Source of the DNA: Alistipes montrealensis
Lineage (GTDB): Bacteria; Bacteroidota; Bacteroidia; Bacteroidales; Rikenellaceae
Assembly: GCF_018362775.1 (NCBI RefSeq)
Contig: NZ_JAGYXY010000004.1
Span: 382,967 to 446,966 of the forward strand
Reading direction: 5' to 3'
DNA: 64,000 nucleotides
Part shown: positions 53,860 through 63,600 of the stretch, piece by piece
Layout: the number at the start of each line of letters is the position of its first letter
Position numbering within the stretch: the stretch's first letter is position 1
The notes under the pieces: model-generated
What the model was told of the DNA's origin: nothing
The model's input: only the letters and a program-made list of their open reading frames with translations
Databases searched by the model: none
Made by a program: the position numbers and the translations under genes

Positions 53860-53867
53860 CAAATTTA
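53860..53867 (-). promoter_or_regulatory. -7 box TAAATTTG for the flavodiiron gene
   Basis: Minus-strand match to TAnnTTTG close upstream of the start at 53834. Confidence 0.5.
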
Positions 53868-53970
53868 CGAAAAAATCCGTTCCGTACTGTTACCGTTTTT
53901 TTATTACTTCGGCAAGTCGCATGCCGGGGTGTGAAAAAGGGGTGTCGTATCTATCGCCTTGAAAGCAAAA

Positions 53971-53998
53971 CGCCGCAATCCCTTATCGGATTGCGGCG
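53971..53998 (-). terminator. Terminator of the 54-64 kb operon
   Basis: CGCCGCAATCC (53971-53981) pairs with GGATTGCGGCG (53988-53998); on the minus strand TTTTGC follows. It lies 19 bases after the last lipoprotein stop. Confidence 0.85.
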
Positions 53999-54017
53999 CA
54001 TGCCAAGAAAAAGACAG

Positions 54018-54500
54018 TTACAGGAACCGAGGTTCCGATGCCCGGCTCTGGGGGCTTGCTTCCATTGCTCCGGAAATAATCTCCGATGGAATTTTCGCCT
54101 TTACGAAGACGGAGACATCGTCGCTTGTCGTGCTGGTCAGCGTCATTTGTGTTCCGTCCGCGTTGAACGAAACCCGGTACGAGGGGCTTCCCCATGGGGT
54201 GTTGTCGCTGTATTTGCCGCTGAGCGTGGGTTTGTCGTAGGTATAGTGCCCGTCCAGGTGGACGTACTCGGGCTTATACAACCGCTGGTAGATATGGAAC
54301 GAACCCGCCTCGTCGAAAGAGAGGTAAATGTCTGCCGCCTTGAGCGTGCTCCACGAAATCATGTGCCACTCGCCGATAACGGAACCATTGCCGTTTTCGG
54401 GTCCGGGTCCGGGTTCGGGGGTATCCTTGGATGAATCGCCGCACCCGGTCAGGGCGAATACCGCGGCGAGTCCGATCAATATCAATCTGATGTTTTTCAT
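54018..54500 (-). CDS. Small lipocalin-like lipoprotein
   Basis: Starts at ATG 54500 (MKNIRLILIGLAAVFALTGC), 160 residues. A lipobox at about Cys20 is followed by a Pro/Gly spacer (PEPGPGPENGNG) and a beta-rich body starting VIGEWHMISWSTL, like lipocalin-type domains of Bacteroidota (GxW motif). It is the last gene of the susCD/protease operon, 14 bases after the subtilase stop. Role unknown; candidates are inhibitor or binding partner of the protease (inference). Confidence 0.75.
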   Translation of the reverse strand: MKNIRLILIGLAAVFALTGCGDSSKDTPEPGPGPENGNGSVIGEWHMISWSTLKAADIYLSFDEAGSFHIYQRLYKPEYVHLDGHYTYDKPTLSGKYSDNTPWGSPSYRVSFNADGTQMTLTSTTSDDVSVFVKAKIPSEIISGAMEASPQSRASEPRFL

Positions 54501-54514
54501 AGTCTGTCCTTGTT

Positions 54515-56524
54515 TTATAACCAACCTCCGTTCTGGGAATGAATCTCGCGTACGATTAAGGCGAACTCCTTCGTGATCTGCATACCGTTCATTCCGCTGT
54601 CGTTGCCGTTGCCTGCCATCAAGCTGATCCGGACGATCGCCGAACCGGGCTTGGTGCATTTGAGGATGATCTGGTTGGCGAACAGCGTCGGTTTCGAAGT
54701 CATGCCGAGCCGCTCCATATCCCCGGTGGAGATGTCGATCCCCCTGATCGTCATGTTCAGGTTACCGTCACCGAGATAGGGCTGCATGTTCAGCGTATAC
54801 TGGCTGCCGGCAGGAATCGGTATGCAGGTGATACCACGTACGTTCATCAGCACCTGGTATGCGTCGATGTAGCCCGTACCCATTCCCTTCTTGTGTTTCG
54901 ATAGGTCGAGTGTGGCCATGGAACCCTGATCGGTAATATATTGTTTGGTTCCGGTGCAGTATTGGTTGATGTCGTTTACCGATGTCAGCAGCAGTGTCCT
55001 GAACTCGCTTTGCGAAAAGGTCTTGCCGAGTTGCAGCGCATAGGAGAGCCCCAGCGCCGCAACGCCCGAAACATGGGGACAGGCCATCGATGTTCCCTGC
55101 ATGTACCCATACCGGCCGCCGGGAATGGTCGAGAGGACCTGCGCTGCCTCCGTTCTGTTTTCCAGATACGACTGGTAGGCGTCGCCTCCGGGAGCCGCAA
55201 CGTTACAGCCGGGTCCGTAGTTGGTATAGTAGGCCGGGGTGTAGTCGCACGACATGGAGGTTACGGAGATGTAGTCGCGGTAAGCCCCGGGATAACCCGA
55301 TATGCCGGCCAGGTCGTTGCCTGCGGCGAATATGGCGATTCCGCCGTTTACGGCCGCGCAGTTCTGCGTGGAAGTGAAATAGTCGATGGCCTGTTTCTCG
55401 GCGCTGGCGCCGCTTGCGTATGCCGAGTCGGAGGTTACGTCGCCCGCTTCGTAGCCGAAACTGCACTGGATAATCGCCGCTCCGTTGTCGGCTGCGTATT
55501 TGATGGCCTTTGCCGTGATGGCGGCCGAACCGCCTTCCTCGCCGCGGAAAATCTGGCACGACATGATCTTCACGCCGTCGTTCTTGCCCGAACCGCCTGC
55601 GACGCCGCAGACGCCGGTTGCGTTGTTGTTCACGGCCGCAACCGTTCCGGCTACGTGTGTGCCGTGGTCGTCTGCTTTGGTGAGTTTTTCGTTGTCGACG
55701 AAATTGTATCCGTGGATGTCGTCGGCATAGCCGTTCGAATCGTCGTCGCGGCCTTCCGTGCCGTTCTGTTCGCGCGTATTGATCCACATGTTGGCTTCGA
55801 GGTCGGGATGGTCCCACTGCACGGCGCCGTCCACTACGGCGACGACGACGCGCGGGTCGCCCGTGCAATATTGCCACGCTTCGTCGCAGTTGACATCGGC
55901 GCCGGCTTTGATCTTCGAATAGATCGACTTGTCCCCGGTGTTGATGTAGTGCCACTGTTTGCCCAGTTGCGGGTCGTTGAACCCGACGGCCGCGCGGGTC
56001 TGCGGTGTGGCTGCGGTTTCGATAAGCGGCGTAACCTTGCCGTCGCGGACATGCATGAGCTGCTTGTTGAACTGCACTTTGCTCACTTCGGCGATCCGGG
56101 CCATGCTGCGGGCCGCCTGGTCGAGGTCGACATTGTCATCGAAATCGACGATATACCAGCGGTGCAGGCCTGCGGCGCGCGTCCGTTCTTCGTTCCGTTC
56201 GTCTACGGGGAACAGGCGTTGCAATGCTTTTACGCCGATATTGCCGAGCACGGCATCGAAGTCGACGATGCCCGAACGGGTGGCGACGCCGCCCGCCCGT
56301 GTAACCTGCATGACCGATTTTTCGACACTCGGAACAGCCTCTTCGCCGAAATAGACCAGCAGTTCGCCCTTGATTGCGTTTTTCGGAGAGAATATGAGCT
56401 TGGAGGCGATTTCCGCTTCCGGCCCCGCTCCCGTTGCCTGCTCGGTCGCATCCTTGGCGCACGAACCCAGTGCGAGCGCCAGAGACAGCAGCAGCAGGCT
56501 CCATAAAGTTTTTGTCCTTTTCAT
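54515..56524 (-). CDS. S8 (subtilisin) family serine protease lipoprotein
   Basis: A 669-residue lipoprotein (signal ending at Cys23, ALGSCAKDA). A prodomain (about 30-165) precedes the catalytic domain with Asp in VVAVVDGAVQWDHPD (about 231), His in DHGTHVAGTV (about 289) and Ser in GTSMACPHVSG (about 478). A C-terminal beta module follows (about 560-669). All triad residues are present, so activity is expected at the surface or in the periplasm. It sits behind a SusCD pair, which suggests peptide capture or processing of partners. Confidence 0.93.
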   Translation of the reverse strand: MKRTKTLWSLLLLSLALALGSCAKDATEQATGAGPEAEIASKLIFSPKNAIKGELLVYFGEEAVPSVEKSVMQVTRAGGVATRSGIVDFDAVLGNIGVKALQRLFPVDERNEERTRAAGLHRWYIVDFDDNVDLDQAARSMARIAEVSKVQFNKQLMHVRDGKVTPLIETAATPQTRAAVGFNDPQLGKQWHYINTGDKSIYSKIKAGADVNCDEAWQYCTGDPRVVVAVVDGAVQWDHPDLEANMWINTREQNGTEGRDDDSNGYADDIHGYNFVDNEKLTKADDHGTHVAGTVAAVNNNATGVCGVAGGSGKNDGVKIMSCQIFRGEEGGSAAITAKAIKYAADNGAAIIQCSFGYEAGDVTSDSAYASGASAEKQAIDYFTSTQNCAAVNGGIAIFAAGNDLAGISGYPGAYRDYISVTSMSCDYTPAYYTNYGPGCNVAAPGGDAYQSYLENRTEAAQVLSTIPGGRYGYMQGTSMACPHVSGVAALGLSYALQLGKTFSQSEFRTLLLTSVNDINQYCTGTKQYITDQGSMATLDLSKHKKGMGTGYIDAYQVLMNVRGITCIPIPAGSQYTLNMQPYLGDGNLNMTIRGIDISTGDMERLGMTSKPTLFANQIILKCTKPGSAIVRISLMAGNGNDSGMNGMQITKEFALIVREIHSQNGGWL

Positions 56525-56574
56525 AATTCAGGTAATCGTGTTATTATGTAGTGTCCGGTGTTGCGTTCCATTGA

Positions 56575-56618
56575 CCACAGACCCGACACGGTCGCTCGGA
56601 CTGTGTCGGGTCGTGTGG
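56575..56618 (-). promoter_or_regulatory. Intercistronic hairpin
   Basis: ACCCGACAC (56581-56589) pairs with GTGTCGGGT (56603-56611), with an outer CCACA/TGTGG helix (56575-56579 with 56614-56618). It lies between the surface lipoprotein and the protease genes. No T run follows, so it more likely tunes RNA stability or attenuates the protease part. Confidence 0.5.
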
Positions 56619-56633
56619 AACAAGGTACGGAAA

Positions 56634-59006
56634 TTATTTCAAAATCGGACGATTCTCACGGATTTTGAAATCGGCGCGCCGGCCGATTTGCTTCGGCAGG
56701 GGTTCGCACTGCGCCGTTTTCACGGAAAGCGTGCGTACGCCGTTGTTCGTGTCGTAGCTTTTCTTGACAAATCCGGTATTGGTCAGCAGAGCGCGGCTGT
56801 CGAGCGACTTTTTGACAGATGCCGGAACCCGGACGCTGCTGAACGGAATCTTCGTGCGGACACTCTGGGTCTTAATCGCTGATGCAGACGACGTTCCGCT
56901 GTTTTTCGTGATGACCGTGCCGTCGGCATAGTATGCCGCCATGGCTCCGACGATCTTACCGGCCGTGAAGTCCGCAACGGGAACCTCGATGTCGGTCACC
57001 AGTTTCGAGACCTGTTTCGATGCCGGATCCACCGTCAGTACGACCGGATCGCTGCCTTTGCTCTCTTCGCCTGCAAACGAATAGATACCGTAACCGAGGG
57101 ACTGGTCTGCCGTGAGCGCCTCCGTAAATGCGCCGAGCAGGTTGCCGTCCTTCTCACGGCCGAGCTGTACACCGCTCAGCGTCAGCGTCGACTTACCCGA
57201 ATCGTAGGTTGCATACCACTGCGTATCGTCTTCCATTGCGAAATCCTTCACGAAGAATTCGGTCCCGCTGCCGACCGTAGGCACAACCTCGAATACGTTC
57301 TCAAAGGTGTTTTCCGCATCGGCCACGTAGGACATGTCGTATTTGCCGATGGCCAGTTCGCCGGTATAGGGCGGTACGCCTACTCTGAACGGCTCGGATT
57401 GGATCAGCTTCGTTTTTCCGTAGTTGTTCGTAGCTTCGACGACCAGCGTGTAGGACGTGCCGGAAGCCAGGTCGGTGGAGAGGTTCCAATACTTTCCGGT
57501 CTCTGCAAGTTCTGTCATCTCGGAAGCGCCGAACTCCTTGCCGTATTGTCTTACCGCTTCCTGCAAAGTCAGGCCGCCGCTCTGGATCTCGATGTTTTCG
57601 ATCACGTAGGTCGTGTTGATATAGATCTTGACCGACTTCATGTCCGTGCCGGAAACCTCATAGACGAACGACGAATAGTCGGGGCACTGGGATACATAGT
57701 CGGCAGCATCGGGATATGCGCTGACTTTAATGAGCGTTGCGGCGATGTCGTTGTCGGGAACAGCCCCGGCCATGCCCGGGAAGTAGAACGTTGAGGCGGA
57801 AACCTCGCCGGCAAGCAGTTTGCCGCTCTTGTCTTTCGGCAGGGCGACTACGGTGTAGGCGGCCGGAGCGGTGAGTTCCGCTTCGATGGAAACCTTCTCT
57901 GCGCCGACTTCGAAATTCTTGACTTCGTAGATGTTTTCGGCCGTGCCTGCAACGATTTCCGCTGCAATTTCGTCGGCCTTGTCGGTTGCGTCGTCCGATA
58001 CGAACACATAGCTGATACCCGTAACGTCGGCTCCGTAGGTGAAATCGACCACGGCGGTTGCGGTTTCATTGTCCGAACCTACCTTCATGCCGCCGTAAAC
58101 AGCGGCCAGCGAGTAGTCGACAGCTTCGTAGCCGGGCAGGATGATGCGGAACAACCCGTTCTTGTTGGCTTTGCTGTTGCCGGCTTTGCAAAGGAGTCCG
58201 AGAGCCTCTTTCGGGAACGTGATCACGCCGTTTACCAGCGTGCCTTCGCCGCCTGAAAGCGTTGCTATCTCATAATCTCCGTAACTCGAATCAATATCGG
58301 TTACTCCGGTGAACTGGCGGGGGAAGAATACCTTGTTCGGGTCGCTGCAGTCGATCGTGATATTGGCCGGAGTATATGTAACGGCCTGTGCTTCTACTGT
58401 CTCCTGATCGGCTCCGAAGAATTCGGTCAGGAAAGGCCAGCCGTACATCTCTTCGATCATATAGATACCCGCTTTCGATTTGTGTTTGTGGACGGTAACC
58501 TCGATTTCGGGGTTTCCGCCTTTAAACATGGCACAGAGCCAGTCGTCGCGGAACTTTCCGGTCCCCAGTTCTTCCCAGGGCCAGGGTGCGACCGTGATGC
58601 TGAGCATGCGGTTGCCGTAGGGCGTCGAGTTGTCCTCGTCGTTGATCAGAAACGACAGGGGGTACTCCTTGCCGTCTTCGAGTTTGGTGCGGTCGAACGT
58701 GATCAGCAGTTCGGACGTTTCCTTGCCGGCGGCGAACGTTACCGACGAAGGAATGGTGAACAACTCCGATTCGTCGCTTGCGAGGATCGCTACGGTCAGG
58801 GCCTCGTCCTTGACGATGCGTTTTACGGGAATGGCGATCGAGGTGACATCGTCGCTGATACTGTGCTGCGTGGTTACGTTCTCGGGAAAGTAAACCTGTG
58901 CACCGTCGACATCGGGACCTGCTGTGAAGTCATCGTCGTTGCAGGCCGTGAAAAGTCCTGCGGCGATGGCGACGGTCGCCAAAAAGAATATTTTTAAGCT
59001 TTTCAT
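56634..59006 (-). CDS. DUF1735-like multidomain surface lipoprotein
   Basis: A 790-residue lipoprotein (signal ending at Cys21, LFTACNDDD). The first 130 residues resemble the BT_3987/DUF1735 N-terminal Ig-like domain found in proteins behind susCD (VYFPENV, then VTFAAGKETSELLITFDRTKLEDGKEYPLSFLI). The rest is a chain of beta domains, including a fibronectin-like part (SGTSYTLVVEATNNYGKTK). No catalytic site seen. Likely a surface-bound binding protein of this SusCD system. Start ATG at 59006. Confidence 0.8.
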   Translation of the reverse strand: MKSLKIFFLATVAIAAGLFTACNDDDFTAGPDVDGAQVYFPENVTTQHSISDDVTSIAIPVKRIVKDEALTVAILASDESELFTIPSSVTFAAGKETSELLITFDRTKLEDGKEYPLSFLINDEDNSTPYGNRMLSITVAPWPWEELGTGKFRDDWLCAMFKGGNPEIEVTVHKHKSKAGIYMIEEMYGWPFLTEFFGADQETVEAQAVTYTPANITIDCSDPNKVFFPRQFTGVTDIDSSYGDYEIATLSGGEGTLVNGVITFPKEALGLLCKAGNSKANKNGLFRIILPGYEAVDYSLAAVYGGMKVGSDNETATAVVDFTYGADVTGISYVFVSDDATDKADEIAAEIVAGTAENIYEVKNFEVGAEKVSIEAELTAPAAYTVVALPKDKSGKLLAGEVSASTFYFPGMAGAVPDNDIAATLIKVSAYPDAADYVSQCPDYSSFVYEVSGTDMKSVKIYINTTYVIENIEIQSGGLTLQEAVRQYGKEFGASEMTELAETGKYWNLSTDLASGTSYTLVVEATNNYGKTKLIQSEPFRVGVPPYTGELAIGKYDMSYVADAENTFENVFEVVPTVGSGTEFFVKDFAMEDDTQWYATYDSGKSTLTLSGVQLGREKDGNLLGAFTEALTADQSLGYGIYSFAGEESKGSDPVVLTVDPASKQVSKLVTDIEVPVADFTAGKIVGAMAAYYADGTVITKNSGTSSASAIKTQSVRTKIPFSSVRVPASVKKSLDSRALLTNTGFVKKSYDTNNGVRTLSVKTAQCEPLPKQIGRRADFKIRENRPILK

Positions 59007-59021
59007 AAATGGCTGCGTTTT

Positions 59022-60683
59022 TTATTTGACAGACTTGACCGTTTGGTTCGGATTGGGGTTGTTCTTGCCGCTGAGCCCCGTATTCTGCTGTACGGCGGTC
59101 AGCGGAATCACGCAGTTCCACCAGGGAGCGCGGCCATCCGTGGTGAACTGGGCGCTCGACGGTGCGTTCGTGCCGTTGTCGCCGTTGTGCATGCTCTTGT
59201 TCAGACGCTTCAGGTCGTAGAAGATGATGCCTTCGCCCCAAAACTCGATCTGCTTCTGGAAAATGATTTCGTCGACCAGGTCGTTTGCCGCGGGGACCGT
59301 ATAGGACGGGTTGCGGTTGACCATGAACGATTGCAGCAGCGTTTTGCCGGTAGCCGCGTCGTAGTGCGCCGTAGCTTCGGCTTCGGTGAGGTACATCTCT
59401 TCGACGCGCATCATCGGGATGCTCGTAACGTTACCCGTCGTATAGTTGGTCTTTTCGCCGTTTGCCGTGTGGAACTTGAACGACGTATAGGGAGCGATCG
59501 TTTCGAACTCCTCCTCGGTAAGGCTCGTGTAAGGCTTCATCGCCTCGTAGGAGCGATCCGGGCCGACGAAGACCTTTTTGCGGAAGTCGCCCGTCGAAAT
59601 GCGGTTGTAGTTGAATACCGAGATACCCGGCTGTGCACCGTAGCCGTATCCCCAGATCGCTTCGGGGCACATGTGCGCCGACCACGAGAGCAGGTTGTTG
59701 AGTACGGTGTCGGAAGTCTGGATCATCGCCCACATCCACGCCGAATTGACCGTGTTGAACCCGGTCTTCGGGTCGAGCCACTGGCTTTCGTTCATGATCG
59801 AACAACCCGAAGCGTCGATGGCCTTGCGGGCATATTCGGCCGCGAGCCGGTAGGCTGCGTCGCCGGTCGGAACGTCGGCATACGATTCGGTGAATCCGCC
59901 CAGCCAGAGGTAGGCGCGCGCCTTGAGACCGTAGACTACGGCCAGCGAGGGCAGGTTCTTCGTCGGCGGAGTGTAGTTGGCCAGCAATCTCTCGGCGTCG
60001 TTGAGGTCCTCGAAGATGAATTTGAACATCTCTTCACGCGATGCGCGCGGGTTGTTCTCCAGCTCTTCCAGCGTCATGCCCTCCCGGACGATGGGGACGG
60101 TCAGCCCCTTGACGGCTTCCAGTTCGGTCTCGTAAGCGGGACGCTCAGGGGCTTTGGCCGGAAGCGGGTCGTACTGACGGGCCATATCGAGGTAGCCCAG
60201 GGCGCGGAACGTTTTGCCTATGCCCAGCATCTCCCCGTATGCATCGTTGGTCTTCGCGATCTCGATAGCCTCGTTGGCCGTGAAGATAAATTTGTAATAG
60301 TTGGTATAGAAGAACTCGGTGGGCCAATTGTTTGCGGCCAGTCCGGTTACATAGAGCCAGGGCTGCCAGCGGTCGTAATACTGGTTGCCGCCCGGCAGGT
60401 TGCCGCTGACGGGGAATACTTCGCCGACGAGACGGTCGGTAGCGCCGAAGATGCCCGGATAACCGAAGTCGAAATGGTCGCCGAGGTCCAGGTAGCTGGT
60501 GATGAGGACAGTAGGCATTGCCGTAACCAGGCCCTCCATGGCAAACGGCGATTCGGCCGTCTGGTCGCTGGTGGCATATCCGCTCTCGGGGAAGGTCTCC
60601 TTGATACAGCCCGGGAGAAGTACCGATGAACCGAGAAGTACCGCCGTGAATTTCAGTATTTTATTCATTTTCATAATAATCAT
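59022..60683 (-). CDS. SusD/RagB-family substrate-binding lipoprotein
   Basis: A 553-residue lipoprotein; three in-frame ATGs (60683, 60674, 60668) precede the signal (KILKFTAVLLGSSVLLPGC), the last two being equally plausible starts. RagB/SusD features include YKFIFTANEAIEIAK, RALGYLDMARQYDP, VYGLKARAYLWLGGF and EEMYLTEAEATAHYD, ending QNTGLSGKNNPNPN. It follows SusC by 12 bases. No ECF/FecR pair is associated, so regulation differs from the first SusCD pair. Confidence 0.93.
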   Translation of the reverse strand: MIIMKMNKILKFTAVLLGSSVLLPGCIKETFPESGYATSDQTAESPFAMEGLVTAMPTVLITSYLDLGDHFDFGYPGIFGATDRLVGEVFPVSGNLPGGNQYYDRWQPWLYVTGLAANNWPTEFFYTNYYKFIFTANEAIEIAKTNDAYGEMLGIGKTFRALGYLDMARQYDPLPAKAPERPAYETELEAVKGLTVPIVREGMTLEELENNPRASREEMFKFIFEDLNDAERLLANYTPPTKNLPSLAVVYGLKARAYLWLGGFTESYADVPTGDAAYRLAAEYARKAIDASGCSIMNESQWLDPKTGFNTVNSAWMWAMIQTSDTVLNNLLSWSAHMCPEAIWGYGYGAQPGISVFNYNRISTGDFRKKVFVGPDRSYEAMKPYTSLTEEEFETIAPYTSFKFHTANGEKTNYTTGNVTSIPMMRVEEMYLTEAEATAHYDAATGKTLLQSFMVNRNPSYTVPAANDLVDEIIFQKQIEFWGEGIIFYDLKRLNKSMHNGDNGTNAPSSAQFTTDGRAPWWNCVIPLTAVQQNTGLSGKNNPNPNQTVKSVK

Positions 60684-60695
60684 CGTTTGGAGAAA

Positions 60696-63600
60696 TTAGA
60701 ACGTAACGGTTACACCGCCCGAGAAGGTGCGGATCGGGGCGTAGTAGTAGGGATTCGTGATTCCGGTGATGGCCTGGCGCGGGTCGAGACCCTGGCGCTT
60801 GGACCAGTACCACACGTTGTCGCAGGCTACATAAATCCGCAGGCTCTCGACAAGGAACTTACGCGTGATGCGTTTGGGCAGCGTATAGCCGAGCGTGATG
60901 TTCTGGATGTTCAGATACGATGCGTCGGTGAGGAAACGGCTCGAGATGGCTGCCTGATCCTGATCGTTGTAGGCGAAACGCGGAATATTCGAACTGGAAT
61001 TCTCGGGAGTCCATGAATTGAGCAGGTCGTGGTGGTAGTTGCTTCCGGTCGAGGTTCCCAGCGGCGAGTCCATGTAGAACCTGTAACCTTCGTCGAGCAC
61101 CTGTCCGCCGATCTGGTAAGTGAATCCGACCGAGAAATCGACGCCGTAGAAACGCAGCGATGTGTTGAAACCGCCGTAGAGGTCGGGAAGTGCGTCGCCC
61201 TGCATTTCGCGTCCCTCCTGCGATGCTACCGAATAGTCGGTGGTCGTTATACGCTTCTTCTCGCCGGTCGCCTCGTCGGTTTGATAGGTGTACCACATTG
61301 ATTTACCGGTTTCTTGGTCTACGCCGGCATAGGTCGGCAGGTAGAACGAGAAGACCGATTCGCCTTCGGTGAGGAATTTGGTGCTCTGCTGGCGGCCTAC
61401 GTGTTTTCCGTCGGCCGTCGTGTTATTCTTATACTGTACGGGCAGTTTGACCAGCTTATTCTTGTAATGGGTCATGTTGAGCGAGAAGTCCCATACGAGG
61501 TTTTTGGTCCGGATCAGGTCGGCGTTCAGCTCGATTTCGATACCGCGGTTGACCATGTCGCCGATGTTGGTGAAGATGGACGTATAGCCGGCTTCCAGCG
61601 GGGTAGCGAGTTCGAACAGCATGTCGGAGGTCTTGCGGTTGAAGAAGTCGATGCCGCCCGACAGACGGTTGTCCCAGAGTCCGAACTCGACGCCGATGTT
61701 GAGGTTGGCATTGGTCTCCCAGGTGATGTCGGGATTGCCTTTGCGGAACAGGGTGCTCGTTACGCCGCTGCCGCTGCTCAGGATCTCGCGGTAGTCGACG
61801 TAGCGGTAAAAGGTCTCCGCTTTCGAGCCGAGGTTGTCGTTACCCTGCGAGCCGTACGAAGCCTTGACTTTCAGCATGTCGACCCACGAAACGTCGAACC
61901 AGTTTTCGTGGCTGATGATCCAGGCTGCGCCTGCCGACCAGAAGTTACCCCAGCGGTGGTCGGGGTGGAAGCGCGACGAGGCGTCGCGGCGATACGATCC
62001 CGAAACGTAGATACGGTTGTCGTAATCGTACTGTCCGCGGAAGAAATAACCTTCGTTGTTGTATTCCAATACCGACGAACCCGATTTCGAAGAGTCTACG
62101 ACCGCACCGCTGAGTTCGTTGTTGTCCGGCGAATACATCATGGTCTTCGAAGCGTACAGGCTGTACGATTTACGGTTGTACATCTCGTGTCCGACAAGCA
62201 GATCCAGGTTGTGGCGCTCGGCGAATGTGTGGTTGTAGGTCAGGAGCTGCTGCAGGTTGTAAGTGATATCGCGGCCGTGTCCTTTGAAAACGGCTCCGCC
62301 CGATTCGGCGAACTGTCCGTAATAGGGGTTCGACACCTGCGTTTCACGGGTCTCATCGAGCGATACGCTGCCGTTGAGGGTCAGTTTTAGGCCCTTGTAG
62401 AGCGAGAAATCAGCAAATCCGTTGGCCGTGAAGGCATTGCCTTCGTTGATGTATTTGTTCAACTGGATATCCTGCAGGTCGTTGCTCTTGCCGCCGTTCG
62501 TACGCAGCGCGCCGCCGTTGCGGCCGTCGCCCGTGTCGTACATCTTGAAGCCGTACTCGTCGATCATGATCCGGCCGTTGGCGTCGCGCATGTAGACAGG
62601 GTAGATCGGAGCCATGCGGATGGCCGTCGCGAATGCGTTTCCGCCGTCGGCATTACCTTCGCCCTGGCCCTCTCCATCGACGTTGGTCTTGTTGCCGTTG
62701 TTCCAGACGAAATGGGTGTAGGACATGTTGCCGCCCACTTTCAGCCACTTCTTCGCCTGGTAATCCGCACGCAGGCGGGCAGTGTAGCGCTCGTTGCTCG
62801 AACCGTCGACGATACCCGTGTTGTCCAGGTAGCCGAGCGATGCGTAGAAATTGGCGCGGTCCGATGCCCCGGATACGTTTACGTTGTACTCCTGGCGGAA
62901 CGACGCCGATTTGTAGATTTCGTCGAGCCAGTTGTCGGGTTGCAGGTAGAACTGGTTACCTTTGGAGTCGGTTACGAGGCGGCCCTGGGTTGCCCGCGGA
63001 TTGAGACGACCGTTCTCACCGATGAGATTCTGCCCTTCGGGTACGGTGAAGACGTTGTAGCCCAAACCTCCGGCATCGTTCGATGTCAGCAGCTTGTTGG
63101 CTGCCATGTTTGCCGAGAGTGCATCGTATTTCTGTTCGAGCGTGTAATAATTGTACAACGATTTGTAGTGCATCTCGTAGTACTCGCCGGCATCCTCTAC
63201 GATGTCGTAAGTTTGCAGCGCGCGGGTGTTGATACCCCATTTTCCGTCGAACGTTACGACTGCTTCGCCGACTTTTGCCCGCTTAGTCGTTACCATGATT
63301 ACGCCGTTGGCGCCGCGGGCGCCGTAGAGTGCATTCGATGCGGCGTCTTTGAGGACGCTGATCGATTCGATATCAGCGGCATTGATGTTGTTTACGTCGC
63401 CTTCGTAGGGAACTCCGTCGACAACCCAGAGCGGGTCGTTCTTGGCGTTCATCGAGCCGTAGCCGCGCACGTAAATCTTCTGTCCGGAACCCGGACGGCC
63501 CGATACGGACGTAAACTGTACGCCGGCGATTTTACCGACCAGCGCATCCTGTACGTTCGAGGACTGCGTTTTGATCAGATCGTCGGATTTGATCACTTTC

